Shown: positions 1 to 10,921, numbered from the stretch's first letter. The stretch: 64,000 bases of DNA from Desulfotignum sp. (GCA_021737695.1 JAIPDL010000007.1:1-64000); one strand, 5' to 3'. Program-made: numbers and translations. Notes: generated by a model not told the origin, from the letters alone.

Positions 1-267
1 TTGCAACTATTCTTGATTCTCACAAACATCAAAGATACTCAAGGTATCTGTAATAATTCACTCCATATTATGTTTCACAATTTCCTTGGAAGTCCAGACT
101 TTAAACCCTCGACTATCCACGATGAATCATGAAAGCCTTATCAATGAAACGTCTGCGTGTCAATTAGAAAAAACATTTGATGTCTGGCTTTCGAGCATCG
201 ACTGGGCAGACATTGTCAGTCAGCCATCAAAAATCATTCATTCATAAAAATTGTGCCTGTATCAACG

Positions 268-309
268 GAAAATATCGGAAATGCTATATATGGCATTTCC
301 GATATTTTC
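268..309. repeat. Perfect 17-bp inverted repeat (GAAAATATCGGAAATGC, 8-nt spacer)
   Basis: Arms 268-284 and 293-309 are exact reverse complements; no T-tract follows on the + strand. Confidence 0.75.
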
Positions 310-573
310 AACCAGGGGGCGAAAAATCGGGAGTCCCGTGATCCCGGAAACATCTACAGGTTAATATACGTGGATGTTTTGTGCGCGTGAAAATAATTGA
401 CAAAGCGAATCAAATGGTTTAACCATTAAGGCCCATGGGTGACGGGTTTTCCGGAGTCGTGTCATACGTGACCATGTGTGGGGCAAGCAGATAATCACAA
501 TGCCGTTGACAAATGAAAACCGGGATGTGTTCAACAGGGTTTGATTCATTTATTTGAGATACCAGGATTTTTT

Positions 574-1281
574 ATGTTTAAACGCGCCAAACAGAGTCGG
601 GTCTTTCAGGATGTGGTCGACCAGATACAAGAGGCCATTCTGACCAAAAAACTGGCCCCTGGCACCCGGCTGCCTGCGGAGCGGGACCTCAAGGAGATGT
701 TCAACACTAGCCGGGGGACCCTGAGAGAAGCGCTGCGGGTCCTGGAACAGAAAGGTCTGATTGAGATCAAGCTGGGGGTCAGCGGCGGCGCCATTGTCAA
801 GCAGATTGACACGGATCCTCTCATGGAATCTCTGGCATTGCTGATCCAGTCCGGTGAAGTATCTCTGGAACATCTGTCCGAATTCCGGATCAAAATAGAA
901 GGCAGCCTGGTGGAACTGGCCACGGAACGGGCCACCCCAAAAGACATTGAAGAACTGGAGCGGATGCAGGCCCGGGCCAGGCATTGTTATGACATCCAGG
1001 ACTGGGAAAGTTTCCTGAAAACCGATGAAGCCATGCACACCTATATCGGCACCATGACCCGGAATCCCGTGTTCCAGTTTGTCCAGAAAAGTATTCATGA
1101 CAACATTCACCGGTATTACCAGGATTTTCTTCCCATGAACCGGGAGCGGACCCTGGAAAACCTCCAGGACTTTGACAAAATTATTGCCGCCATGAAAGCA
1201 AAGGACGGTGTAGCCGCATCCGCCACCATCACAGACCATGTGCAGCGGTTCCATGACAAAATGACAGGAAAGCGTCCCTGA
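574..1281 (+). CDS. FadR/GntR-family transcriptional regulator
   Basis: ORF; N-terminal wHTH (LAPGTRLPAERDLKEMFNTSRGTLREALRVLEQKGLIEIK) and FCD-like C-terminal domain; start placed at MFKRAKQ. Confidence 0.9.
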   Translation: MFKRAKQSRVFQDVVDQIQEAILTKKLAPGTRLPAERDLKEMFNTSRGTLREALRVLEQKGLIEIKLGVSGGAIVKQIDTDPLMESLALLIQSGEVSLEHLSEFRIKIEGSLVELATERATPKDIEELERMQARARHCYDIQDWESFLKTDEAMHTYIGTMTRNPVFQFVQKSIHDNIHRYYQDFLPMNRERTLENLQDFDKIIAAMKAKDGVAASATITDHVQRFHDKMTGKRP

Positions 1282-1387
1282 AATATTTTCCCTTTATTTA
1301 GCTCTTGAAAAAAACCAGGGAAGGCCGTACACTCGTTCCGGTCAATAGTTGATTATTTTTTTAATCAGATTTTTTCAGGAGAGGTGA

Positions 1388-2728
1388 ATGGAAACCCCGA
1401 TCAACCGTGAAATTGTCAAACAAGAAATTGATAAAATGGGCCTGGAGTCCGTGGGAATGGCCTCCATCCGGGAACTAAACCGGATCGTGAACAACATTGA
1501 AACTGCCACAGGCGACACCTTCATCCGCATGGAAATGGGGGTTCCGGGCCTGGTACCGCCGCAGATCGCCGTGGATGCAGAAATTGACGCCCTCAAACAG
1601 GGGGTGGGCGCCAAATATCCGCCGTTTGACGGGATCCCCCAGCTGAAAACCGAAATCTCCGCGTTTGTGAAAAACTTTGTGGATATAGAGATTCCGGCGG
1701 AGTCCTGCTTTCCCACGGTAGGCTCCATGCAGGGCTGCTACATGGCCATGATGTGCTGCAGTCGGCGGATCAAGGAAAAACAAAAAATCTTGTTCATTGA
1801 TCCGGGATTTCCGGTGAACAAGCTTCAGGCAAAGGTTCTGGGGCTGCCAATTGCCCATTTTGATGTCTATGAATACCGAGGCGACAAGCTGGGGCCCAAA
1901 CTGGAATCATTTCTGGAACAAGGGGATGTGGCTGCCATCATGTATTCCAACCCCAACAACCCGGCCTGGATCTGCTTTACAGAAAAAGAGCTCGAAACCA
2001 TCGGCTCCCTGGCCACCCAACATGACTGCATTGTCATGGAAGACCTGGCCTATTTTGGTATGGATTTCCGCACAGATTATTCCATACCTGGCCAGCCCCC
2101 GTTCATTCCGTCCGTGGCCAAGTTCACCGACAATTACATTCTTTTGATCTCCAGTTCCAAATCTTTTTCCATGGCCGGCCAGCGCATCGGCATGTCCGCG
2201 ATTCCGGAAAAACTTTTCCATTCCACGGGCAACAATCTCAAACCCTTTTTCGGCAGCGACCGGTTCGGATATGCCTATATTTTCGGGGCCATGTATGCGT
2301 TAAGCTCCGGGGTGTCCCACTCCAACCAGTACGGGCTGTTAGGCCTGCTCAAAGCGGTGAACTCCGGGGAATTCAATTTTGTGGATCATGTTAAGGAATA
2401 CGGGGACCGGGCCGGGGCCATGAAACAGATGTTTACGCAAAACGGATTCAAGATTGTGTATGACATGGATGATGACAAACCCATTGCCGACGGATTTTAT
2501 TTCACCATCTCCTACCCGGGATTCACGGGCGTGGAACTGGTGGAGGAACTGCTTTATTACGGCATCAGCGCCATCTCCTTGAGCACCACGGGCAGTGATC
2601 GCCATGAAGGGTTGCGGGCCTGCGTGTCATTGACCGGAAAAGAGCGGTTCAACGAACTGGCGGACCGTCTGACCCGTTTCCAGACAGACCACCCCGAAGG
2701 CAGCAATTTCAAGATAATAAATGCCTGA
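1388..2728 (+). CDS. PLP-dependent class I/II aminotransferase
   Basis: 446-aa ORF with YSNPNNPAW and SSSKSFSMAGQRIG (PLP-Lys) motifs; GGAG-type RBS upstream. Confidence 0.85.
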   Translation: METPINREIVKQEIDKMGLESVGMASIRELNRIVNNIETATGDTFIRMEMGVPGLVPPQIAVDAEIDALKQGVGAKYPPFDGIPQLKTEISAFVKNFVDIEIPAESCFPTVGSMQGCYMAMMCCSRRIKEKQKILFIDPGFPVNKLQAKVLGLPIAHFDVYEYRGDKLGPKLESFLEQGDVAAIMYSNPNNPAWICFTEKELETIGSLATQHDCIVMEDLAYFGMDFRTDYSIPGQPPFIPSVAKFTDNYILLISSSKSFSMAGQRIGMSAIPEKLFHSTGNNLKPFFGSDRFGYAYIFGAMYALSSGVSHSNQYGLLGLLKAVNSGEFNFVDHVKEYGDRAGAMKQMFTQNGFKIVYDMDDDKPIADGFYFTISYPGFTGVELVEELLYYGISAISLSTTGSDRHEGLRACVSLTGKERFNELADRLTRFQTDHPEGSNFKIINA

Positions 2729-2736
2729 ACAGTCAA

Positions 2737-2760
2737 GCCCCCCGGGGTACCCCGGGGGGC
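2737..2760. terminator. Perfect 24-bp GC-rich palindrome between convergent genes (putative bidirectional terminator)
   Basis: GCCCCCCGGGGT/ACCCCGGGGGGC located between the stop codons of the aminotransferase and typA. Confidence 0.55.
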
Positions 2761-2767
2761 AGGGCTT

Positions 2768-4615
2768 CTATTCCTTCTCTTTTTTCTTGAGTTTCCCTGC
2801 CATCTGGTGCCGCTTCTGGGCATTTAAAATCGTTTTGCGCAACCGGATGGACACCGGGGTCACCTCCACCATTTCATCGTCTGTGATAAAATGAATGGCT
2901 TTTTCCAGAGTCATCTCCCGCACGGGCGTACACACCACATTTTCATCCTTGCCCGAGGCCCGCATATTGGAGAGTTTTTTCTCTTTGCAGGGATTGACAT
3001 CGATATCCGAGGCCCGGTTGTGCTCACCGATTACCATACCTTCATACACGGGGGTGCCGGGCACAATGAACAGCTGTCCTCGGGGTTCCAGATTGAACAG
3101 GGCATAAGGCACAGCCGAGCCTTGCCGGTCCGAAACCAGAGACCCGTTGAAACGCACGGGAAATTCTCCCCGGAACGGCTCGTATCCGGCCAGATAGGAA
3201 TTCATGATCCCGGTGCCCCTTGTATCGGTGAGAAATTCGTCCCGGTAACCGATCAGGGAACGGGACGGGATGGAAAACTCGATGCGGACCCTTCCTTTGC
3301 CGTTGTTCACCAGATTGGTCATTTTGCCTTTGCGGATGGACAGTTTTTCCGTCACCACCCCCATGAAATCCTCTTCACAGTCCACAAACAGATGTTCAAT
3401 CGGTTCCAGTGTCTCCCCCTGACCCTGCTTATAAATCACCCTGGGCCGGCTCACACAAAGCTCAAACCCTTCCCGGCGCATGGTTTCGATCAAAATGGCC
3501 AGCTGCAGCTCACCTCTGCCCTTGACCACAAAACTTTCATCCGTGGTGCTGTCTTCCACCTCGATGGCTACATTTTTCAGGGTTTCCTTGAGCAGGCGTT
3601 CCCGGATTTTCCTGGACTGGACATATTTGCCTTCTCTGCCGGCAAACGGCGAATTGGTAATGGCAAACTGCATGAACACCGTGGGCTCGTCCACTGTGAT
3701 CCTGGGCAGGGCACAAGGGGCCTGGCGGGTACAAATGGTATCTCCGATCCTGACATCCTCGATACCGGACAGCACCACAATATCACCGGGATCGGCCCGG
3801 TCCACCGGCACCAGGGTCATGCCTTTGTAGGATTGCAACTTGGTCACTTTCAACAGAATCTGGTGGTCATTTTCTCCCAGACACACCAATGATTCATTGG
3901 ACGCGGCAGATCCGTTGAACACCTTGCCGATGGCCAGACGTCCCAGATAGTCGGAATACCCGAGATCAGACACCAGCATCTGAAACGGGGCTTCCGGATC
4001 ATAGGACGGAGGAGGCATCTCTTTGACAATGGTATCAAACAGATCATGCAGGTGGGGCACATCCGCATCCAGTTCCCGTTTGACGATCCCGTCCCGGCCA
4101 ATGGCATAAAAATAAATAAAGTCCAGCTGATCCTCGGTAGCCTCCAGATCGATAAACAGATCATACACCATGTCCAGCACTTCATCGGGCCGGGCATCTT
4201 TTCGGTCGATCTTGTTGATGATCACCATGACCGGCAGCCTTGCCTCAAACGTTTTTTTCAAAACAAAGCGGGTCTGGGGCAACGGGCCTTCCGATGCATC
4301 CACCAGAAGAATGGCACTGTCCGCCATGGACAGGGCCCGTTCCACTTCCCCACCGAAATCCGCATGGCCCGGGGTATCGATAATATTGATTTTCACATCT
4401 TTCCACACCACGGAACAGTTCTTGGCGGCAATGGTAATGCCCCGCTCCCGCTCAAGATCCATGCTGTCCATGAGGCGTTCATCCACCTGCTGTCCTTCCC
4501 TGAAAATACCGCTCTGACGGAACATGGCATCCACCAGGGTGGTCTTTCCATGGTCCACATGGGCGATGATGGCGATATTGCGCAATTTGTCGTTGGTCTG
4601 GGTCTGTTTTTTCAT
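2768..4615 (-). CDS. typA: Translational GTPase TypA/BipA
   Basis: 615 aa; IAHVDHGKTTLVDAM, DTPGHADFGGEVER, NKIDRKDARP; TypA C-terminal domain. Confidence 0.95.
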   Translation of the reverse strand: MKKQTQTNDKLRNIAIIAHVDHGKTTLVDAMFRQSGIFREGQQVDERLMDSMDLERERGITIAAKNCSVVWKDVKINIIDTPGHADFGGEVERALSMADSAILLVDASEGPLPQTRFVLKKTFEARLPVMVIINKIDRKDARPDEVLDMVYDLFIDLEATEDQLDFIYFYAIGRDGIVKRELDADVPHLHDLFDTIVKEMPPPSYDPEAPFQMLVSDLGYSDYLGRLAIGKVFNGSAASNESLVCLGENDHQILLKVTKLQSYKGMTLVPVDRADPGDIVVLSGIEDVRIGDTICTRQAPCALPRITVDEPTVFMQFAITNSPFAGREGKYVQSRKIRERLLKETLKNVAIEVEDSTTDESFVVKGRGELQLAILIETMRREGFELCVSRPRVIYKQGQGETLEPIEHLFVDCEEDFMGVVTEKLSIRKGKMTNLVNNGKGRVRIEFSIPSRSLIGYRDEFLTDTRGTGIMNSYLAGYEPFRGEFPVRFNGSLVSDRQGSAVPYALFNLEPRGQLFIVPGTPVYEGMVIGEHNRASDIDVNPCKEKKLSNMRASGKDENVVCTPVREMTLEKAIHFITDDEMVEVTPVSIRLRKTILNAQKRHQMAGKLKKKEKE

Positions 4616-4665
4616 TGATGTCTCTTTTATTTAATCACAACTTGCAGATGGATGGTTTTAAAAAA

Positions 4666-5139
4666 TTATCTGGACACCCGGGTGGTGCCGTCGGCAGCGG
4701 TGATGATCCGGACCCGGTCTCCCGGGGACACTTCCACATCCGCTTCCTGGACCACCACAATGGTGGTGCCCGTGTCTTTTGTCACAACAATTTCAAGGCC
4801 GGGTTTCCGGGTGATCCCTTCTTCCGCCGCAGTCCCGACAGCAGCTCCGGCCAGCGCGCCGATCACGGTTGCCACCGTGCGGCCTGAACCGCCTCCCACC
4901 GTACTACCCAGCACCCCGCCGGCAACCCCGCCGGCAGCGGTTCCCACCGGGGTTTTGGTCCCTTCGATGGTGACATGCTTGACCGATTCCACAGTCCCCA
5001 TCATCACGGTCTGGACCTGACGGGCCTGATCCCTGGAATACACCTCCGACGACCGGCTGGATGCACACCCGCCGGCCAGCATCGCAACAACGGCTGTAAA
5101 CACGGCAGCACACGCCAGGACATACATTGATTTCATCAT
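4666..5139 (-). CDS. Glycine-zipper outer-membrane lipoprotein (SlyB-like)
   Basis: Lipobox-like LAGGCASS; repeated Gly/Ala zipper (GTAAGGVAGGVLGSTVGGGSG); start at MMKSMYV. Confidence 0.75.
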   Translation of the reverse strand: MMKSMYVLACAAVFTAVVAMLAGGCASSRSSEVYSRDQARQVQTVMMGTVESVKHVTIEGTKTPVGTAAGGVAGGVLGSTVGGGSGRTVATVIGALAGAAVGTAAEEGITRKPGLEIVVTKDTGTTIVVVQEADVEVSPGDRVRIITAADGTTRVSR

Positions 5140-5253
5140 ATCCCCCTTTTTTGCTTCAAATTTTTCTTCAATCACTGGTGATGATTTTCCAGATACCTGT
5201 TATTTTATCACATTTTTACTATTTTTAATCCCTGTGTTGTCATTTTTTTCTTT

Positions 5254-6510
5254 TCAGGACCGATGAACGCATCTGGAAAAATGAAGAAAGGCAAACACGC
5301 CCGTGCCCAGGGCCATGACCAGACCGGACACAGGGAAGGCCAGCCTGAGACTGAAAAAATCCATGGCCAGGCCGGCAGCCATTGATCCGGTGAGCATGCC
5401 TAAGCTGTGAGCCACCGTCAATATGGCCATCACCGATCCCATGGCTTTTTTCTGCTCTCCGTTGACCACGGCCAGGGCTGTGATGGCCGGCATGGCAATC
5501 CCGCCGCCCACACCGAACAAAGCCACGGCGGCCAGCAGATCGAAAAATGAAGCGGCAAAATAAATCCAGGCCATGCCGGCGGTGGCGATGGCCCCGCCGA
5601 AAACGACCATGGCTTGTCGGCTGATGCGATCCGCCAGATATCCCATGGGCAGTTGCAGAATCCCGGATATAAAAACGCCCAGGGTCACCAGAAGCCCGAT
5701 TCTGGCACCGGACTGACCAAACATCTGAGCTCCGAACAGGGGCAGAAAGCTCCATATAGCGCCGATACACGCGGTATAGGCATACCTGAAAGAAAATAGA
5801 CCCAATATTTCCTTATCCCTGACCACCAGGGCCCAGGGAATCTGAAGCGCCTGGTGCCCAGACCGAAGCCGTTCCATGGACAAAGGCGGCAGAAGCCATA
5901 CACACAGCAGCACGCCGATAAAAGACAGCAGTCCCATGCTGACAAACGCGGCATCCATGGACCACATGTCCTGTATCACACCGCCCATGAGCGGGCCCAG
6001 ACTCATGCTCAGAAACATGGACAGATTGAACAATCCCATGGCATACCCTTCCGATCCCTTCGGGGTGATCTCCCCTACATAAGCCTGAACCACAGGCATG
6101 ATCATAGCGGATCCGGCCCCCTGAATGAATCGGATAAAGATCAGTCCTTCCACAGTATCTGAAAAAATGAACGCAATAGAAATCAGTGTATAGGAAATCA
6201 ACCCGAACAAAATAAAGGGTTTTCTTCCTTTTTGATCGGACATACGCCCGAAATAAGGCAGCAGACACACCCGGGAAATGGAAAAAGACCCGAAAATCAT
6301 GGCCACATAAAATCCGGTGGCACCCAAATCATGGGCATAGATGGGCAGCAGCGGCACCACAATCCCCACGCCCGTGACCGTGGAAAAAATAATGAAAAAC
6401 AACGTGGCGAAAATGCCTTTGTGGTCGGACGGAATGGCCTGGCTGCCCTTGCGGAAAAGGGTCAACGACAGCCGGACCACAGGGGCACGGATGGTTTCGA
6501 AAAGATCCAT
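5254..6510 (-). CDS. MFS transporter
   Basis: 418 aa with about 12 hydrophobic segments and GRMSDQKGRKP motif. Confidence 0.88.
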   Translation of the reverse strand: MDLFETIRAPVVRLSLTLFRKGSQAIPSDHKGIFATLFFIIFSTVTGVGIVVPLLPIYAHDLGATGFYVAMIFGSFSISRVCLLPYFGRMSDQKGRKPFILFGLISYTLISIAFIFSDTVEGLIFIRFIQGAGSAMIMPVVQAYVGEITPKGSEGYAMGLFNLSMFLSMSLGPLMGGVIQDMWSMDAAFVSMGLLSFIGVLLCVWLLPPLSMERLRSGHQALQIPWALVVRDKEILGLFSFRYAYTACIGAIWSFLPLFGAQMFGQSGARIGLLVTLGVFISGILQLPMGYLADRISRQAMVVFGGAIATAGMAWIYFAASFFDLLAAVALFGVGGGIAMPAITALAVVNGEQKKAMGSVMAILTVAHSLGMLTGSMAAGLAMDFFSLRLAFPVSGLVMALGTGVFAFLHFSRCVHRS

Positions 6511-6520
6511 TCAGTCAGGC

Positions 6521-8383
6521 CTAATCCAGGCACTCTTTGATCTGACCGATGAACCGGCTCGGCATGGCAAATTCCCCTTTGCGGTAGTTGGCATGGGTCA
6601 GGTACAAAAACCGTTCCGCCCGGGTCATGGCCACATACATCAGACGCCGCTCTTCAGCCAGGGCTGCGTCCCCGTCGTCAATGGACCGCCAGTGGGGAAA
6701 CAGGCGTTCCTCACATCCCACCACAAACACGGTGTCAAATTCCAGGCCTTTGGCGGAATGAATGGTGAGCAGGGCCACCCCGTCGGAATCCGTATCTTCG
6801 TCTTCCTTGTCCTCCCGGATCAGGGCCGCTTCTTCCAGATAGGACAGCATGTCCGCCTTGGTTCGGGCCGTGTGAATCAACTGTTCGATATTTTCTTTTT
6901 TGGAGATCCACTCCGCTTTGGTCTTGGTTTTCTTTTCAAGATAATCATAATAATCGGTTTGAGCGATCACCTCTTCCATGGCCGGGGCCGGGGCCATGTC
7001 CCGGATGGAGTCCAGAATTTCCAGAACCCGGGACAGGTTTTCATGGATCTTGGGGGTCAGAACCCGTTCTTTGACCATGATTCGTGCGGCATCCTGGAGA
7101 CTGGTGCCGGTGTTGCGCATGGCTGCCATTTTTTTCACCATGGCCGGCCCGATCCCCCGTTTCGGGGTGTTGACCACCCGTTCAAAGGACAGATCGTCAT
7201 TGGGGAAAAACGCGGCACTCAGATAAGAATTGATATCCAGAATTTCCATGCGCTCGAAAAACCCCTGGGCCCCCATGAGGCGGTAGGGAACCCGGAAGGC
7301 CCTGAATATCTTTTCAAAGGGCAAAGAACAGAATTTGGTGCGATACACCACTGCCATGCGGTCATAGGCAATACCCTGGCCCTGGCGGTTCATGGCCTTG
7401 ATCCGCCGGGCCACCCACTCGGCTTCATGGGCATCGGACAAAAAATCGTAAATTTCCACCACCCCCCCTTTTTTATGGGAAAAGCAGTGTTTGTCCATCT
7501 TGTCCGGATTGTAGTCGATGAGGTCATTGGCCACCTGAACGATCTCATTGGCGGACCGGAAATTTTCCTCCAGCCGGAAAATTTCCGCATCCCTGTATTT
7601 TTTGGAAAACCGCAGAAAATGGTTGACATTGGATCCTCTGAATCCATATACCGCCTGCCAGTCATCGCCCACGCAGAACAGGTTGCGGTGAGCGCCCAAC
7701 AAAAGCGAGGTCAGATCCTCCTGAAGATTGTTGGTATCCTGGTATTCATCCACCAGAATATAGGAAAACCTGGACTGATACTCTTTTCGCACATCTTCGT
7801 GTTCTTTGAGCAGGTCCCTTGTTTTCAGCAGGATATTGTCAAAGTCCACCCCGTTCATCTGTTTCAGGCGCTCCTCATACTGGTCAAAAATATCGGCCGT
7901 GCGGATATTGAAAAACACCGGTTTTCTGTCAAAAAATTGATGGGGATTCCCTGAGTTTTTGGCCCGGGACAAAAAGGACAATATCCGGGAGGCGTATTTT
8001 TTGTCAATGTTGTTGGCCACACACAATTCCTTGATCAGCTTGTCCTGCTGATACACGGAAAGCACCTGAACGGGCGGCACATATCCCAGACGCGTGCAGT
8101 GCTGCTTGAGCATCATCAGGCAGGCGGAATGAAAGGTTCTCACCCACTGGAACCGGTCCTGGGAAAGACCGGTCATGGCCATGAGCCGGGATTTCATCTC
8201 CTGGGCCGCCTTGTTGGTAAAGGTGATGGCCAGGATTTTCCGGGGATCATACCCCTGGTCGATGAGATGAGAAAACTTGGCGGTCAGTGTCCGGGTCTTG
8301 CCGGAACCGGCCCCGGCCACAATCAGGGCCGGAGACCCGGTATGGGTCACGGCCTGCTGCTGCTGTAAAGATAATTGCATCAA
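6521..8383 (-). CDS. UvrD/Rep-type ATP-dependent DNA helicase
   Basis: LNxQQQAV, AGAGSGKTRTLT, ITFTNKAAQEMK, VDEYQDTN, VALLTIHSAKGLEF, EERRLMYVAMTRA motifs. Confidence 0.93.
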   Translation of the reverse strand: MMQLSLQQQQAVTHTGSPALIVAGAGSGKTRTLTAKFSHLIDQGYDPRKILAITFTNKAAQEMKSRLMAMTGLSQDRFQWVRTFHSACLMMLKQHCTRLGYVPPVQVLSVYQQDKLIKELCVANNIDKKYASRILSFLSRAKNSGNPHQFFDRKPVFFNIRTADIFDQYEERLKQMNGVDFDNILLKTRDLLKEHEDVRKEYQSRFSYILVDEYQDTNNLQEDLTSLLLGAHRNLFCVGDDWQAVYGFRGSNVNHFLRFSKKYRDAEIFRLEENFRSANEIVQVANDLIDYNPDKMDKHCFSHKKGGVVEIYDFLSDAHEAEWVARRIKAMNRQGQGIAYDRMAVVYRTKFCSLPFEKIFRAFRVPYRLMGAQGFFERMEILDINSYLSAAFFPNDDLSFERVVNTPKRGIGPAMVKKMAAMRNTGTSLQDAARIMVKERVLTPKIHENLSRVLEILDSIRDMAPAPAMEEVIAQTDYYDYLEKKTKTKAEWISKKENIEQLIHTARTKADMLSYLEEAALIREDKEDEDTDSDGVALLTIHSAKGLEFDTVFVVGCEERLFPHWRSIDDGDAALAEERRLMYVAMTRAERFLYLTHANYRKGEFAMPSRFIGQIKECLD

Positions 8384-8386
8384 AAT

Positions 8387-9751
8387 TTACACTTTTTCTG
8401 TTGTCTGGGAAATGATCTGTTTCAGGGTGGTTTCAATGTCTTTCTGGATCTCGTCCAGGCGCTGAGAAGTCAGTGCCTCAAACCTGAGCACCAGGGCCGG
8501 CTGGGTATTGGAGGCCCGCACCAGACCCCAGCCGTCGGGATACACGGCCCGCATGCCGTCAATATCGATCACTTCCTGCTTTGCCTTGTAATGGGCCGTC
8601 ATTTGCGCCACTACATCAAACTTGATTTCATCCGGACATTCCACGCGGATTTCAGGGGTAGTAAAGGTTTTGGGCAGATCCTGGATCAGTTCATCCACGC
8701 CCTTGCCTGTGGCGGCCAGAATTTCCAGAAGCCGACAGGTGGCGTACAGCGCATCGTCAAATCCGAAATACCGGTCCTTGAAAAACATGTGCCCGCTCAT
8801 CTCTCCGGCCAGTTCGGCATTTTCTTCTTTCATTTTCTTCTTGATCAAAGAATGACCCGTGCGCCACATGATGGCGTTGCCCCCGTGACGGCGGATATCA
8901 TCATACATGACCATGGAACACTTGACTTCGGAAATAAAGGTGACACCGGGTTTGCGGGAAAGGATTTCTCTGGCATAAATCACCATGAGCTGGTCCCCAT
9001 AGATCACTTCACCATTTTTGTCCACCACGCCGATGCGGTCTGCATCCCCGTCATATCCCACCCCCAGATCCAGGTTCTTTTCCTTTACCAGGGCTATGAG
9101 ATCGGCCAAATTCTTCTTCTGTGTGGGATCTGCCTCGTGGTTGGGAAACCGCCCGTCCGGGCTGCAGAAAAGATCATGCACCTCACACCCCAGCTCCTTT
9201 AAAACCGGCAATGCAGTAATGCCGCCGGTGCCGTTGCCCGCATCGATGCCCAAACGAATCGTGGCGGGGATGGTGATGTGGTCTGTCATATATTTTTTAT
9301 AGGGGGTCAGGACATCCTCTTTGGTGAGGCGGCCGGAACCATTGATATAGGCACCGCGTTCAATGGCTTTCCGGATCTCCTGCAACCCCTGGCTGTGAAT
9401 GGAATCCTGACCGTTCATGAGTTTGAATCCATTGTATTCCGGCGGGTTATGGCTGGCCGTGATCATGGCGCCCCCGCCCAGGTCCAGGTGCTGAATGGAA
9501 AAATAAAGCACCGGTGTCGGGCACATACCGATATCCACCACATCACATCCGGTGGACAACACCCCTTGTATAAACAGATCCGAATACCTGTCAGAGGTCA
9601 GGCGGCAGTCCCGGCCCACGGATATTTTTTGTCCGCCCTTCTGGTTCACCAGGGTCCCGAAGGCTTTGCCGATATTTTTCACATCCTCATCCAGGATATC
9701 AACACCGGCCACCCCCCGGATATCATATTCTCTGAAAATACCTGATTCCAT
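8387..9751 (-). CDS. Phosphomannomutase/phosphoglucomutase
   Basis: FREYDIRG start, TASHNPPEYNGFK phosphoserine loop, GYDGDADRIG metal loop; start set at MESGIFREYD. Confidence 0.93.
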   Translation of the reverse strand: MESGIFREYDIRGVAGVDILDEDVKNIGKAFGTLVNQKGGQKISVGRDCRLTSDRYSDLFIQGVLSTGCDVVDIGMCPTPVLYFSIQHLDLGGGAMITASHNPPEYNGFKLMNGQDSIHSQGLQEIRKAIERGAYINGSGRLTKEDVLTPYKKYMTDHITIPATIRLGIDAGNGTGGITALPVLKELGCEVHDLFCSPDGRFPNHEADPTQKKNLADLIALVKEKNLDLGVGYDGDADRIGVVDKNGEVIYGDQLMVIYAREILSRKPGVTFISEVKCSMVMYDDIRRHGGNAIMWRTGHSLIKKKMKEENAELAGEMSGHMFFKDRYFGFDDALYATCRLLEILAATGKGVDELIQDLPKTFTTPEIRVECPDEIKFDVVAQMTAHYKAKQEVIDIDGMRAVYPDGWGLVRASNTQPALVLRFEALTSQRLDEIQKDIETTLKQIISQTTEKV

Positions 9752-9773
9752 ATATCTCCTCCTTGATAAAATC

Positions 9774-10625
9774 TCAGATAATCGTTGACAGCACCACCAG
9801 GATACCCAATACCCAGCAGTACGGGGCGAACAGATGAAATTTCCCCGCATGCACCAGTTTTATCAGCAGTTTCAATGCGATCAACCCGCTGACAAATGCC
9901 GTCAGTGTACCATAAATCACACCGGCGTCAAACTGCACGCCCTGGTCCAACGACGTTAAAACACTGATAAGCTCAGCCCCTAATATGGCCGGAATGGACA
10001 ACAGAAAGGAAAATTTGGCCGCAGTCTGACGGTCCAGACCGCAAAACATACCGCAGGCAATGGTGGTACCGGCCCTGGAAATACCGGGAATCACGGCCAC
10101 CCCCTGGCTGACACCGATGATCAAAGACCTTTTCAAATCCAGAGGGGTTCCGGTTTTTTCAGTCCGGTAAAAGCCCCGGGATATCCACAGAATGGTTCCG
10201 GTTACCAGAAGCATGGCCCCCACCAGCAGCCCGGATGTAAACAAGACATCCTCAAATTTTTTCAACCCCATGCCGATAAAGGCGGTGGGAACCGATCCCG
10301 CCATAATGAACAGGGCCAGTTTTAAATGCGTATCTGATTCAAACGCCACCGGCTGCCGTTTGATTGTCTTTGCCATACCTGACAACACAGACATTACCAT
10401 GCCCCTGATGTCGGCAAAATACACCAGCACCACGGCCCCCAGTGTTCCCATATGCACACTGATATTGAATGCCAGAGACGATTCCGTGATACCGAAAAAA
10501 AGCTGCCCCAGCACCAGGTGACCGGAGCTGCTCACTGGTAAAAATTCGGTCAATCCCTGTAAAATCCCGAGTATGACTGCCTGATATATTTCCATATAAC
10601 TTGCCATTTCCTTGATTAAAGACAT
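9774..10625 (-). CDS. uppP: Undecaprenyl-diphosphatase
   Basis: GILQGLTEFLPVSSSGHLVL and GVSQGVAVIPGISRAGTTI motifs. Confidence 0.95.
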   Translation of the reverse strand: MSLIKEMASYMEIYQAVILGILQGLTEFLPVSSSGHLVLGQLFFGITESSLAFNISVHMGTLGAVVLVYFADIRGMVMSVLSGMAKTIKRQPVAFESDTHLKLALFIMAGSVPTAFIGMGLKKFEDVLFTSGLLVGAMLLVTGTILWISRGFYRTEKTGTPLDLKRSLIIGVSQGVAVIPGISRAGTTIACGMFCGLDRQTAAKFSFLLSIPAILGAELISVLTSLDQGVQFDAGVIYGTLTAFVSGLIALKLLIKLVHAGKFHLFAPYCWVLGILVVLSTII

Positions 10626-10921
10626 TGAGTGTTAATCTGAGTGGCTGTGAACCAGCACCCTTAAATAGTATTGTTCGCCCGAAATTGCAAGAATTTAGTT
10701 GCGCAGGAAAAGGAAGAAAGTGCCTCCCTTTCGAAAAAAAGCCACTCAAATTCAAAAAAAACATAATATTAATTTCAGTTGATTTCACCCAAAATCTTTT
10801 GTATGATGCCCGACTAGAAACGAGTCGGTATGCCCCATTGAATTCGATTAAATATCATATAAAGTTAAATGGCTTCACTACCCGTCAACATTAACCCTAA
10901 TGATCAAAACAAGGAGAAAAA

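Noticed and set aside
17-247. Open frame ending MNHESLINETSACQLEKTFDVWLSSIDWADIVSQPSKIIHS*
   Set aside because: Short, no clear RBS, no recognisable family; could be a gene remnant but not supportable from sequence alone.
361-549. 62-aa minus-strand ORF upstream of the GntR gene
   Set aside because: No RBS or family similarity visible; overlaps the probable promoter region of the GntR regulator.
2891-3892. Long antisense ORFs (for example 2891-3892 +, 6341-7954 +, 22759-24036 +, 59190-60428 -)
   Set aside because: They are opposite strong, family-recognisable genes (typA, helicase, acyl-CoA synthetase, PLP enzyme) and have His/Gly/Pro-rich antisense-like composition; treated as high-GC shadow ORFs.
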